From NCBI GenBank assembly GCA_014379585.1, contig JACMLN010000182.1, positions 1 through 64,000 of the forward strand: a stretch of DNA of 64,000 nucleotides. Direction: 5' to 3'. The DNA is from Gloeobacterales cyanobacterium ES-bin-313. Lineage in GTDB: Bacteria > Cyanobacteriota > Cyanobacteriia > Gloeobacterales > Gloeobacteraceae. Position numbers and translations under genes: made by a program. A model generated the notes under the pieces. The model saw only the letters and a program-made list of their open reading frames with translations, was not told the DNA's origin and did no database searches. Positions 1 through 8,650 of the stretch are shown in pieces. How positions within the stretch are numbered: the stretch's first letter is position 1; each line of letters opens with the position of its first letter.

Positions 1-7
1 TGAGAGA

Positions 8-354
8 AATATGGCGAACTGCATTAGGGGGCAGGGGCAAGCCCCGCCCCCTAAAACCCCCGCCCCGTGGGGGACAGAAGCCTGTCCCCCACACCCCCTT
101 GGCAACTTTAGTGGCTTGATACTTGGTGTTGCTGGGTTGCGCAGTCCTCTTCCCACGTTGCGGGCGGGTGCGCAATCACCGCAGTCTGTGGACTGGTGGC
201 ACGGTAGGTATGACGCTGCGCGTCCCAGGCTCATGGCGAAAACCATTGAATTCAAAATTAAGAATTCAAAATTTTGAATTTTGAATTCTTAATTTTGAAT
301 TTTGAATTTCCCCGCGTGGTGACGCGGAATTGGAGTGGGATTGGGAGAGGTTGG
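8..354 (+). repeat. Interspersed repeat, copy A
   Basis: This stretch is repeated in opposite orientation at 12588-12818. Shared blocks, in order, are an ATGGCGAACTGCATTAGGGG start, a run of G/C-rich short palindromes (CAGGGGCAAGCCCC type), CCTAAAACCCC, a GTGGGGGAC block, GTGGCTTGATACTTGG (TGGCTTGATGCTTGG in the other copy) and GGATTGGGAGAGGTTG. Copy A is longer because it holds extra sequence, including the AT-rich hairpin at 249-301. The start block can be read as a short peptide beginning MANCIRGQG in both copies, but the frames diverge afterwards, so I treat it as a non-coding repeat family. The type of element is unknown. Confidence 0.75.
249..301. repeat. AT-rich perfect hairpin built from AATTCAAAATT units
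   Basis: Positions 249-271 and 279-301 are perfect inverted repeats of 23 bases around a 7-base loop (TTTTGAA). The arms consist of the short unit TTCAAAATT and its complement. The flanks are GC-rich and belong to repeat copy A, and the second copy near 12.6 kb lacks the hairpin. It therefore looks inserted. Short AATTCAAAATT-type repeats are familiar from cyanobacterial genomes; the link to a named family is inference. Confidence 0.85.
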
Positions 355-927
355 GTTTGCCGATGGGAGGCGCATTGGGTCCGAAGCCTCAGGCACTGAT
401 TTCGATGGCGAATCGGTATTACTTTGTTTCAACAGCAACGAAAGATCGATGGTTTACACTGGTTATAGTTTTGGCATTTCTTGGAATCAGGCATGATTAT
501 TCGGGTGGCTCGTTTCCTTTGGTGTTGGGTTGAGCCTGTCTACTTAGAGACTGCTCAGTCTGACCGTGGAGAACCCGCATCTTTGTGTCGATTTCGTCAC
601 TGGGAAATCCTAGTCGAGAGCTTTGAAGAGATTGCTACACCTGAACGGCCAAGGCAAATTGAATGGTGGCTTTTTGGAAAAGGTGATCAGCGTAGCCAGA
701 TGCTATTGCGATGCGGTAAGTGGCGCTGGGCTGTGCGGTATTTGGCAGCACTCCTATGTGGGCGTTTTACTCAATCAGCGGAAGATGAGCTACTTGGAGG
801 GGCTGCTGTTGGTGCTCGGATAAGTCCGAGAAAGCCCGGTGGATTGCCCCCAATGGAAAGCCCCGAAGCATACTGAGCATTTTTACTATGGAAAAGTCGG
901 TTGCTTTAGCTTTGGAAAATTCAATGA
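355..927. other. Gene-free stretch, possible decayed coding sequence
   Basis: No gene can be supported here. Two overlapping plus-strand frames are open (481-876 and 623-823), but neither has a convincing ribosome binding site or any protein family that I recognise. The frame of the second continues upstream of its ATG, to about position 545, if one stop codon at about 614 is ignored, which could mean an old, interrupted gene. I see no tRNA, terminator or promoter that I would defend. Confidence 0.4.
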
Positions 928-2490
928 TTATCCTTTTGCCCCTCTACGGAAAATGCGGCGCAAAAGTGGACTGAGCAGTTTCCCCACTTCGCGGTTGCGC
1001 CAGAGCAATATCCAAAGAACTTGGACTGAGATTCCAACTGTACTGGCCGCACTTAGCTTAAGCAGGATCGGAAATATTCCAGTAATTGGCCAAACGACAG
1101 AAAGTAGATTGTAAGCACCCCAAGCAGATAGTCCGGTCAATATCGCGCCGATGAGCAAGTTAAAAAGGGTTCCACCCAAACCTGCCCAACCCAGTCTCCC
1201 TAGGCGTTTATGCAGTGCAAAGATAAGTAGGAGACAGGCAAGCGCACTCACTCCACTGGTTGATAAAGTCAATCCAGCAGGACCGAAAAATTGAATAAAC
1301 GTCCAGTCCAAGGCAAGGTTCACACCAATGCCAATCAGACTAATGCGTAGAGGCAGTTTGGCTTCTCCAAGGGCGTAAAAAACCCGGATCAACATGTCGC
1401 GGCTGAGATAAAAGACCATTCCCAAAGCGGAACCTGCGAAGACTTGGGCGGTCATCAGCGAATCTGCAGGTGTAAATCGGCCTCGCTCATAGATTGCACT
1501 CACCACAGGTACAGCAAGAGCGACAGTCAACGCACTAAGCGGCAAAACAATAATGCAAACAGTTAAAATCGTTTCACGAATTTTAATCCGCAACTCCGGC
1601 CAATCTTTCGGATTTGCTAGACGGCTAAAAGCAGGTAGAGCAGGAATCAATAAAATATTCGAGAGAATGCCTATGGGAGCCTGAACGAGTAAATTCGCGT
1701 AGCCAAGGGCGGAAGGCACACCACTTCTGAGTTGAGAGGCGAAAAATAAGTCTGTGTAAACGTTCAAGTTTGAAAGCAGAGAACTCCCCGCCGCAGGAGC
1801 TGAAATACTGACAAATTCTTTGACGGCTTTATTGCGCCATCCCCAACGTAGGCGCAAACTCCCTAAACCTAGTTTGGCTTGCAAAGGCAATTGAACTAAC
1901 CACTGCAACAGTGCTCCAATCAGCACTCCCCAAGCAAGAATATTGGCATCTTGATGACCAAAGAACAGCACAGCAAAGATGACTGCAAGACTAGAGAGAA
2001 TTGGGCTTAAAGAAGGCAACGCAAACTTGTTTGCCGTCGTCAACACCCCAAAGCCAAGGCCAATCAGCCCCGAAAGCACCGCCATCGGTGCCATGATCCG
2101 CAGTTGGGCAATCGCCATCTGTTGAATTTCAAGACTGGCTTTATTTGCCACCAGGCCAATCAGCAGGGGCGCTCCGAACCAAAGTCCAACCGCAACTACC
2201 CCCATGACAACCGTTGTCAATGTATTGAGAGTTTCCATCAGGGGTGCAACCCGCTGACTTTTCCGGCGGCCAATCACACTGACTACCGCACTATAAAAAG
2301 GTCCATTCACCCCACCGAGCAGGGTGAGCATAAATCCTGGTAACTTATAAGCGTAGTTAAACGCATCGGCACCTGCTGTCGTTCCAAAGCTGTAGGCAAT
2401 GATCTGATCGCGCAACAGAGCAACAACTTTGCTGAGGATCGTCGCACTACCAATAATCCCAGCCAAACGGAACGACGAATTTTTAGCCAC
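928..2490 (-). CDS. murJ: Lipid II flippase MurJ (MviN family)
   Basis: The 520-residue polytopic inner-membrane protein belongs to the MurJ/MviN branch of the MOP exporter superfamily, which flips the peptidoglycan precursor lipid II across the cytoplasmic membrane. The N-terminus has the typical start of the family (SATILSKVVALLRDQIIA, then FGTTAGADAFNYAYKLPG), and about 14 hydrophobic segments follow, with the charged loop RVFYALGEAKLPLRIS seen in MurJ near residue 375. The length matches cyanobacterial MurJ. Its 5' end lies only about 37 bases from the truncated glycohydrolase remnant on the other strand, so its promoter must lie in or near that scar. There is no co-directional neighbour close by. 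Confidence 0.93.
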   Translation of the reverse strand: MAKNSSFRLAGIIGSATILSKVVALLRDQIIAYSFGTTAGADAFNYAYKLPGFMLTLLGGVNGPFYSAVVSVIGRRKSQRVAPLMETLNTLTTVVMGVVAVGLWFGAPLLIGLVANKASLEIQQMAIAQLRIMAPMAVLSGLIGLGFGVLTTANKFALPSLSPILSSLAVIFAVLFFGHQDANILAWGVLIGALLQWLVQLPLQAKLGLGSLRLRWGWRNKAVKEFVSISAPAAGSSLLSNLNVYTDLFFASQLRSGVPSALGYANLLVQAPIGILSNILLIPALPAFSRLANPKDWPELRIKIRETILTVCIIVLPLSALTVALAVPVVSAIYERGRFTPADSLMTAQVFAGSALGMVFYLSRDMLIRVFYALGEAKLPLRISLIGIGVNLALDWTFIQFFGPAGLTLSTSGVSALACLLLIFALHKRLGRLGWAGLGGTLFNLLIGAILTGLSAWGAYNLLSVVWPITGIFPILLKLSAASTVGISVQVLWILLWRNREVGKLLSPLLRRIFRRGAKG

Positions 2491-2527
2491 AGACTCCAGA
2501 TCAAGGACAGCCCAATCATTCTACAGC

Positions 2528-3310
2528 GGGCTTACCTACGCTGTGGCTGTTTCAGCATTTTGGGCGATACGATTTCGTGAAGAAGGAAGCACAAGGAATA
2601 GAATAGAATTTTTAGAGTTAGTACTTAAGTCCATCCCCGCAAGTACAGTACGTAGAAAATTGATTGAAATCCTGCAACTCCCTGAGCAAGCTTCTAATCA
2701 GTCTGGATTTGATTTGTTCTTAGAAAATTCAATGCTTTCTTCTGAAAATATTGTTGCTTTCGCGCTTTGGTTAGCAGTAGGCAGCTTAGAAAATTATGAG
2801 AATGCTATCTGGCAAGCTTCATCAGGCATGAACGATTGTGCTACAATTTGCGCTATTGTTGGCAGTATCGTTACTCTGAAGGCAGGTATTGAAGCCATTC
2901 CTATTGAATGGTTAACTAGCTGCGAAGACTTACCAGATTGGCCGTTTCTAGACGAATATCAGTTGCGTGAAAGTACAACAATTCTTTATCGACCTGTTGG
3001 CCCAAGAGAACTAAATTTGATTGTGCAAAGTGATTACCGAGCCTTTCCACCACGATTACCAGAACAACCTATTTTTTATCCAGTTACCAATGAAGAATAT
3101 GCAACTCAAATTGCCCGTGATTGGAATATTCCTGCTTCAGGTGTCGGTTATGTCACTCGCTTTGCTGTGCGAAGTCTATTTTTGAGTCGTTATAGTGTAC
3201 GTATAGTTGGTAATTCGCTCTGCAAAGAATACTGGATTCCAGCAAAAAATTTAATAGAGTTCAACGACAACATCGTAGGAAAGATCGAAGTTATTGGTGA
3301 GTACCGATAG
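2528..3310 (+). pseudogene. 5'-truncated ADP-ribosylglycohydrolase / crystallin-J1 fusion
   Basis: The reading frame is open from inside murJ to 3310, but similarity to known families begins only near 2528. The first part resembles the C-terminal half of ADP-ribosylglycohydrolases (VAFALWLAVGSLENYENAIW, then CAIVGSIVTLKAG and IPIEWL). The second part, from about 2990, resembles the small bacterial proteins annotated ADP-ribosylation/crystallin J1 (YRPVGPRELNLI, FPPRLPEQPIFYP, EEYATQIARDWN, EYWIPA). The N-terminal half with its first metal-binding motif is missing. The usual GDxDT metal site reads NDCAT here, so the second Asp is Ala (codon at about 2840). Base composition is more AT-rich than in the neighbours. 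I infer an acquired gene that was cut by the rearrangement that placed murJ beside it. A working single-domain product from an internal start cannot be excluded. Confidence 0.7.
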
Positions 3311-3371
3311 TCTGATACCATCTCTCTAATTTTCTGAGCGGTAGGTAGAATAAGAAGCTCCCTGTCTGGTT

Positions 3372-3449
3372 GGAGCCAGACAAGATCGCTGCAACGATTT
3401 TGCTGACAGTAATCAGCCCGTTACCAATTAACGCTGCAATAACTGTTTT
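3372..3449 (-). pseudogene. Relic of a cation diffusion facilitator N-terminus
   Basis: Read on the minus strand, 26 codons begin KTVIAALIGNGLIT and continue VSKIVAAILSGS. This closely resembles the first transmembrane helix of cation diffusion facilitator (cation efflux) proteins. A stop codon lies immediately upstream in frame, and the similarity ends abruptly after SGS, so only a fragment is left. It sits in the gap between the truncated glycohydrolase and the lipoprotein gene. The identification rests on a short stretch only. Confidence 0.35.
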
Positions 3450-3701
3450 TTAGAACCTGATGCCATGGAGACTACTCTTCCAACACTGGGACAATTCTAA
3501 ATTGAGATGGAAGCAGAAGTGTCTGAATTTCCGATTCCGCACTAGGGATACCCAGTATTGCAAGTTTCAAGAAATCCATAACCATGTAGGAAAGTTACTA
3601 AAAAATCTGCGGAACGTAAGTAGCGCCCCACAGATGTTGAAATTTCCTTTGCTAGCTACTAAGCGCTAGAACTTGTAGAAAGTACAGTGGAAGTCTCTTA
3701 A
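3450..3701. other. Gene-free remainder of the 3.3-3.7 kb gap
   Basis: Between the truncated glycohydrolase (ends 3310) and the lipoprotein stop (3702) there is no gene with a recognisable family. A 69-codon plus-strand frame at 3460-3669 has no ribosome binding site and an implausible composition. Apart from the cation-efflux relic the gap looks like decayed sequence. Confidence 0.4.
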
Positions 3702-4553
3702 TTAACGGCGGCGACCACCTGCTTTAGAGCGTCCACTTCCAAAACCGCTGGAGCGATTGGTTCCACGGTTATAGTTACTCCCCGATGAGGGTGTATCCGA
3801 GGGGCGTAGAGTGCTACTGCCGAATCCTGAACCAGAAGAACGCGTTGAATTACTACCCACTGGCTGGCGGGTGGTCGAAGGCGAATTGAGGCGACCCGTG
3901 CTACGGAATGAGCGGTTATTGCTGACAGCAGGGGGCAAGCTACTGTAGCGAGATTGGTAGCGACCCACGGCTTGGTTGTAAGTGTTGCCGTAACCGCCGT
4001 ATCCACTAAGACCTCCAGGACTGTACATAGGCGGCACATAGTATTGTGGCCTAAATAGGGCATTACCAATTGCAGCCCCTGCAAGCGAACCGAAAAATGG
4101 TGACCAGAAGCTTGACTCTTGACGAACTACTACAGTCTGAGGCTGGCCTGTCTGGGGATCAGCGCGGGTCTCAGTGACATTGTGAACGTACTCAATTTTG
4201 TAGTCCTGGGTCAAATAGAGCGAGGGCTGATTATTCTCTACCTTCAGAAAACTCTTTTTGCCAGCAGCGATATCGGCGTCAGTCAAACGTGCTAGAGGCA
4301 AATTGGCAGTCTGTAGACTTGAGGAACTGCCTGGCGGAGTATTGAGCAGAAGAATATTGTATTCGCCGTTAGCATCGTTGTAGGTAGCTTGTTGAAGAGG
4401 ATATTGCCCATCAGGAAGCTTGGTCGATGAGCGTTTCTCACCAGTTGGCGCTTGTCCTTGGGTCGTGTTCGGTGTTGAACTGGAGCAGGCAATCACTGAC
4501 AAACTGAGCGTCAGGGCCATCAACAGGGACAGCGTTTTGCGCAGTTGGATCAT
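3702..4553 (-). CDS. Putative lipoprotein with Gly/Ser/Arg-rich tail
   Basis: This 283-residue protein starts at the ATG at 4553, which has GAGGAG eight bases upstream; an upstream in-frame start at 4607 would bury the signal peptide. Residues 1-24 form a lipoprotein signal (MIQLRKTLSLLMALTLSLSV) ending in the lipobox VIAC, so the mature protein should be anchored by a lipidated Cys. The middle has a short hydrophobic, Gly/Ala-rich segment (FFGSLAGAAIGNALF). The last 100 residues are low-complexity Ser, Gly, Arg and Asn and end in GGRRR. I do not recognise the family. It follows the DUF1517 gene on the same strand after 56 bases and may be co-transcribed with it. Confidence 0.7.
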   Translation of the reverse strand: MIQLRKTLSLLMALTLSLSVIACSSSTPNTTQGQAPTGEKRSSTKLPDGQYPLQQATYNDANGEYNILLLNTPPGSSSSLQTANLPLARLTDADIAAGKKSFLKVENNQPSLYLTQDYKIEYVHNVTETRADPQTGQPQTVVVRQESSFWSPFFGSLAGAAIGNALFRPQYYVPPMYSPGGLSGYGGYGNTYNQAVGRYQSRYSSLPPAVSNNRSFRSTGRLNSPSTTRQPVGSNSTRSSGSGFGSSTLRPSDTPSSGSNYNRGTNRSSGFGSGRSKAGGRRR

Positions 4554-4609
4554 TTGGGGACTCCTCTGAGTCGAGAAAAAAGCAGTAGAACAAACAATGT
4601 CTGCCATAG

Positions 4610-5215
4610 CTAGAGAGGCAGAAGTTCAGGAAAATTGGCCAGTAACTGGTCGGAAGTTAGCTCGTCACCGAATTGCGCTGGAGAAAAATGCACCTGAATC
4701 GCTCGTAGACTGCCTTGGTAGTGCAGGTTGATCAAGGTTTTAAGTCCCTTGGCCAAGGTTTCAGCACTAGAAAGATCCGTCTCTAACTCAGCTACCTCCC
4801 CTGTGAAGGCAACAGTGAGCATCACCACTAGATTGCGGGTGACTGGCAAGGCAAGCTCCTTTGTCGGTGGGATCAAGGCACTTTCCAAGTCAGGACTGCT
4901 CAAGTAGCGACTGCCAGAGTCTGTAAATAGCTCATTCACGAAGTCAGCAGCCTCACCTTCACTCCAAAACACATCCCCTTCATTGGCTGCTGAACGCCAG
5001 AAGGTGTCGTACTGTAGGAGTGCTTGAGCAACGGCCACTAGGCTCTCACCTAGAACTTCCATATCGCCATCTGACTCCATAGCAGATCGGGCTGCATTGT
5101 TAAGGATGCCGAGAATAGGGGCGGCACCCTCTCCAGATAAATGGACAAAGATCCGACAGACCACATAGCGGGTCCGCCCAGTTAAGCGATTTAAACGATC
5201 ACCCCAAGATGTCAC
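4610..5215 (-). CDS. DUF1517-like protein
   Basis: The 201-residue protein resembles the conserved domain of the cyanobacterial and plastid DUF1517 family. Features are an N-terminal segment with RYVVCRIFVHLS, a central region with tryptophans (FWRSAANEGDVFWSEGEAADF), a beta-strand core RNLVVMLTVAFTGE, and a tail ending in LTSDQLLANFPELLPL. The hydrophobic or glycine-rich N-terminal extension common in the family is absent. The start is a GTG at 5215 with AAAGAAG upstream. The function of the family is not known. It is the first gene of a likely two-gene unit with the lipoprotein downstream. Confidence 0.6.
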   Translation of the reverse strand: MTSWGDRLNRLTGRTRYVVCRIFVHLSGEGAAPILGILNNAARSAMESDGDMEVLGESLVAVAQALLQYDTFWRSAANEGDVFWSEGEAADFVNELFTDSGSRYLSSPDLESALIPPTKELALPVTRNLVVMLTVAFTGEVAELETDLSSAETLAKGLKTLINLHYQGSLRAIQVHFSPAQFGDELTSDQLLANFPELLPL

Positions 5216-5291
5216 AGCTTCTTTGAAAATCTACTAGTCCATCCTAGTAAATAGACAGTAAATCGGCATCCCTCTGTTTGTTTAAGTCCAA

Positions 5292-5882
5292 CTAAACTTC
5301 GAGAGTGAGATCTTCTCGTCGATTGCAATTTAGAAACATGCTTAGGTTGTCTACAGAAAGTGCCTGAATTGGGTTCTCAGCAAGCCAGTGGTAGAAAGAC
5401 TTTCGGCCTGTGCCGAGATAACTTTTCAAAGAAGATAAGCAACGACTGCGATAAAAAGCGCAAAGTGGCTCCCACCGATTTTCGTAGCGCGGAACCAGGG
5501 CAAGCACATCGCTGGGAACTTCTTTGAGGCTCCTCGACCAAGTTTCTAAAACATGACCGTCTAGCTTTGGCATGTCGCAGGCAAGCAATAAAACCCACTC
5601 GCTAGAAGTATGCTCTAACCCACAGAGAAGGCCGGAAATCGGGCCTTGGGTAATGCAAGTTTCGGCAATGAAAGTCGCGTCTTGCAGCTCCAATGCAGCA
5701 TAACGCTCCGGCCAAGGCGTAACGATTGCAATCGGGACATCCAGATTCTGAGCAGCCTGCAAGACGTGGAGAAGCAATGGCAACCCCTCGTAGCAAACGA
5801 GGGCTTTGTCAGTGCCCATGCGCGTACTCAAGCCACCCGCAAGGATCAAGACGCTCAGGCTGACATCTACTTGCTGGGTCAT
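5292..5882 (-). CDS. mobA: Molybdenum cofactor guanylyltransferase MobA
   Basis: MobA attaches GMP to molybdopterin to give the bis-MGD form used by nitrate reductase. The nucleotide-binding signature is near the N-terminus (LILAGGLSTRMGTDKAL), followed by GPISGLLCGLE and LLLACDMPKL, the metal-binding Asp region, and the C-terminal RWEPLCAFYR. From the ATG at 5882 it has 196 residues, normal for the family. It starts 13 bases after the nirA stop on the same strand, so both are probably one operon. That places molybdenum cofactor maturation next to nitrite reduction, although the nitrate reductase gene itself is not in this window. Confidence 0.9.
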   Translation of the reverse strand: MTQQVDVSLSVLILAGGLSTRMGTDKALVCYEGLPLLLHVLQAAQNLDVPIAIVTPWPERYAALELQDATFIAETCITQGPISGLLCGLEHTSSEWVLLLACDMPKLDGHVLETWSRSLKEVPSDVLALVPRYENRWEPLCAFYRSRCLSSLKSYLGTGRKSFYHWLAENPIQALSVDNLSMFLNCNRREDLTLEV

Positions 5883-5895
5883 GAAGAGGGTACTT

Positions 5896-7422
5896 TTACG
5901 CGGTTCGTTCAACCCATTCTGAACGCTCCACTGCACCAAAATGTTCGATCAAGAGGCTTTTCAAGATCGGGATGAGATCCTCGCAGGGAACCCCCTCAGC
6001 ATGAACTTCAGCGAGGCGAGCATCTTTGCCAACTTTGCCACCCAATAGAATATCGACTGCATCGACGGTCACACCGTTGCGCTTCGTCTTGCCACCGATG
6101 AGACCAATATCCCCGAGTTGTGGTTGACCGCAGGAATTGGTACACCCTGACCAGTGGATACGCACTGGAGCAGGGAAATAGAGTTCTTCAGAGAGAATAT
6201 GGCTGATTTTGAGGGCGCGCTCTTTGGTTTCGATGATCGCCAGATTACAGAACTGTGCCCCCGTGCAGGAGACCAGGCCGCGCAGTAAGGGATCGGGATC
6301 GGGAGAGAATATTTGGAGAAGTGGTTCTTTGTAGAGAACTTCCAAGCTCTCCATGCGAACATTCGGGATTAAGAAACTTTGCTCAACAGTAAACCGGACT
6401 TCCCCACTGCCATAAGTATCGGCAAGGCGAGCCATCTCAAACACCTGGGGTGCATAGATCCGCCCAATCGGAACGTGCAGACCTATGAAGCAATACCCAG
6501 CTTGCTTTTGTGGGTGGACACCGACGTGATCTCGCTTGTCGTAATCGATAAATTCATGGTGGGAAGCACGGTCTAGGGGCTGCCCGAAAGCTTTCTCAAT
6601 TTCCTCTCGAAACTTGGCGACGCCCCAATCGTCGATCAAATACATGAGCCGTGCCTTTTGGCGCGCTTCGCGAGGGCCATTATCTCGATAGACTTCGAGG
6701 ATCGTCACGCATAAGGCTGCAACTTGCTCCGGCAATACAAAGCAATCGAGCGGAAGTGCTGGCGTGGCGCGTTGGGAGTTCAGAACTCCACCGACGAGGA
6801 CATTGAAGCCGATCTGTCCGTCTTTTTCGGCGGGAATAAAACCAATATCGTTAATTTCGGCGTGGGCTGAATTTTCGCGGTCTCCCGTGATCGAGATATT
6901 AAATTTGCGCGGCAAGTCACTCAGTGCAAAATTGCCCTTGCCACTATTGGTAATCGCGTCATTGATCTGCTGAACCAAATGCCGAACATCGATCACTTCG
7001 TTAGGGTCAAGACCGGCTACCGGAGAGCCAACGACATTGCGGACGTTGTCCATGCCGGATTGGACGGTGAACAGGCTCACAGACTCCAGGCGCTCTGTAA
7101 TCTCGACGATGTCTTCGATACGAAGACCCCGCATTTCAACATTCTGGCGGGTGGTGATATCGAATTGCTGCACATCGGAAAAATCCGCCAAGATGCCACC
7201 GATGACTCGCAATTGATCTGAGGTGAGAATCCCCCCAGGCACCCGTAGCCGCACCATGCAGCGTCCCGGTGTTCTGCGCCGGAAAAACCAGCCGATCCAC
7301 TTGAGACGTTCTTGATCGCCCTTGGAAACAGCCTCCCAGCCTAAAGCGGCTAACTGAGCGATCTCTTGCTTGATAGCGAGACCGGGCTTTTCTGCCTTGA
7401 TCTTCTCAATTGGATTGCTCAT
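5896..7422 (-). CDS. nirA: Ferredoxin-nitrite reductase
   Basis: NirA reduces nitrite to ammonium with six electrons from ferredoxin. The 508-residue sequence has the cyanobacterial NirA start (MSNPIEKIKAEKPGLAIKQ), the siroheme-region motifs TRQNVEMRGLRIEDI and VQSGMDNVRNVVGSPVAG, and the four 4Fe-4S/siroheme cysteines in CTGAQFC and SGCTNSCG. The nitrite-type context (NLPRKFNISI, HAEINDIGF) favours NirA over sulfite reductase, as do the divergent ntcB and cnaT genes. I place the start at 7422 because the family begins there; open codons up to 7521 look like leader. A candidate NtcA site lies about 200 bases upstream. Confidence 0.93.
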   Translation of the reverse strand: MSNPIEKIKAEKPGLAIKQEIAQLAALGWEAVSKGDQERLKWIGWFFRRRTPGRCMVRLRVPGGILTSDQLRVIGGILADFSDVQQFDITTRQNVEMRGLRIEDIVEITERLESVSLFTVQSGMDNVRNVVGSPVAGLDPNEVIDVRHLVQQINDAITNSGKGNFALSDLPRKFNISITGDRENSAHAEINDIGFIPAEKDGQIGFNVLVGGVLNSQRATPALPLDCFVLPEQVAALCVTILEVYRDNGPREARQKARLMYLIDDWGVAKFREEIEKAFGQPLDRASHHEFIDYDKRDHVGVHPQKQAGYCFIGLHVPIGRIYAPQVFEMARLADTYGSGEVRFTVEQSFLIPNVRMESLEVLYKEPLLQIFSPDPDPLLRGLVSCTGAQFCNLAIIETKERALKISHILSEELYFPAPVRIHWSGCTNSCGQPQLGDIGLIGGKTKRNGVTVDAVDILLGGKVGKDARLAEVHAEGVPCEDLIPILKSLLIEHFGAVERSEWVERTA

Positions 7423-7624
7423 GGACACACCCGTCTGCTTTCTTTTCACAGCAGACAAGGAATCGGTCATCCTAAATGTGCGTTTCATTACAGAAAGTTG
7501 CTCACTTGCCGTAATTCGCATGAATTCGATACGACTTCTGCATGGCTTTCAAGGATTTTGGCCAAAATTGGCACTTTCTAGGGCAGAGTTGGCAATGTAT
7601 TTCAAAGGCTTAGATATGACATTC

Positions 7625-7638
7625 GTTTCATTGGATAC
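7625..7638. promoter_or_regulatory. Candidate NtcA-type site between nirA and ntcB
   Basis: The sequence is GTT-N8-TAC on the plus strand and GTA-N8-AAC on the minus strand, one base away from the NtcA consensus GTA-N8-TAC. Toward ntcB, 22 bases later, there is TAGCTT (TAN3T, 7661-7666). Toward nirA, about 25 bases away, the minus strand reads TACATT (7594-7599). The spacing is what NtcA-activated promoters show. It is a weak match, chosen because both genes are expected NtcA targets. Confidence 0.3.
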
Positions 7639-7708
7639 AGCAGCCTTATGCGGAGGCGCATAGCTTCTTAATACTTTGGTCGCCTTGAATTGGGGATGGA
7701 GGGGACCT

Positions 7709-8650
7709 GTGGATGTCAAACAACTCAAGTACTTCTTGGCATTGGTGAGCACCGGAAATTTTCGCATGGCTGCAAATCTGTGTGATATTTCGCAGCCTGG
7801 TTTAAGTCGGCAGATTATGGCCTTAGAACAGGAGATGGGTGGCCCCTTGTTCGATCGCACTGGCCGCAAAGCGACTTTGACCCCCATCGGTGAATGCTTG
7901 CTGCCCTACGCACGCCGGGCTGTGAAAGAGATAGACCAAGCCCAAAATTCGATTGTCGAGCTACTGCGACCTGATCGCGGCGAAATCTGCATCGCTGGCC
8001 TGCATTCCGTAAATACTTACTTGCTTCCCAGTCTGTTGGCAAGTTTTCGTGAACGCTTTCCGAAGACTCAGCTGCGCCTCACATCTCTCGGCTCCGAGCG
8101 GATTGTAAAGGTTTTACTTGACAAACTAGTTGATTTGGCGGTGGTGATGGGGCCAATAACCACCCCAGATATTGTCAGTACATTTTTGTACGACGAAGAG
8201 CTTGCTGTTCTTGTGCCTTCCGATCATCCCCTTGCTCGTCATCGGCGGGTACTGTTTTCGCAGATCACACCTTATCCACAGGTTGTTTTTCGCGATGGTT
8301 ATGCGATGCGCACCGCCCTCAGCCATTACTTTGCCCAAGTCGGAGCACCTTTAGAAATTGCTGTCGAGATCAACACCCTTGAATCTTTCAAAGAAACGGT
8401 TCGCCAAGGCGTTGGCATTGCCGTTTTACCGATCTCTGCGCTTCAGAATCTTCCCCCCGATTTGGTGCGGGTCGATATTGCCAGTCCGACACTGAAGCGT
8501 CGAGTCGAACTGATCTGTCGCCGAGATAATTATCAGATTCCAGTCGTGGCTGCTTTTTCGGATCTGCTTGTCAAGCGTCTACCACTGATCTATCAACAAC
8601 ATCTTCAGCAGTCTCAAGACCGGGAGAATCTTAAGCTGGTGGGTGGATGA
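7709..8650 (+). CDS. ntcB: LysR-type nitrogen regulator NtcB
   Basis: This 313-residue LysR-family regulator has an N-terminal winged helix (VKQLKYFLALVSTGNFRMAA, SQPGLSRQIMALEQEMG, LFDRTGRKATLTPIG) and a C-terminal effector domain. It is divergent from nirA and overlaps the cnaT start by four bases. In other cyanobacteria NtcB activates nitrite/nitrate assimilation genes and lies beside cnaT, so the context supports the name. The GTG at 7709 has GGAGGGG four bases upstream and starts right at the conserved DVKQLKYF; a TTG at 7676 is possible but less likely. The N-terminal domain alone would not separate NtcB from CbbR-type relatives. Confidence 0.82.
   Translation: MDVKQLKYFLALVSTGNFRMAANLCDISQPGLSRQIMALEQEMGGPLFDRTGRKATLTPIGECLLPYARRAVKEIDQAQNSIVELLRPDRGEICIAGLHSVNTYLLPSLLASFRERFPKTQLRLTSLGSERIVKVLLDKLVDLAVVMGPITTPDIVSTFLYDEELAVLVPSDHPLARHRRVLFSQITPYPQVVFRDGYAMRTALSHYFAQVGAPLEIAVEINTLESFKETVRQGVGIAVLPISALQNLPPDLVRVDIASPTLKRRVELICRRDNYQIPVVAAFSDLLVKRLPLIYQQHLQQSQDRENLKLVGG

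Noticed and set aside
8-354. Short peptide genes starting MANCIRGQG in both repeat copies
   Set aside because: The frames diverge in length and sequence after the shared GC-rich block, which is explained by the DNA repeat itself.
481-876. 131-codon plus-strand frame and an overlapping 66-codon frame
   Set aside because: Neither has a ribosome binding site, family motif or protein-like composition; they may be traces of a dead gene.
5896-7422. Ferredoxin-sulfite reductase
   Set aside because: The N-terminal pattern and the ntcB/cnaT/mobA context point to nitrite reductase.
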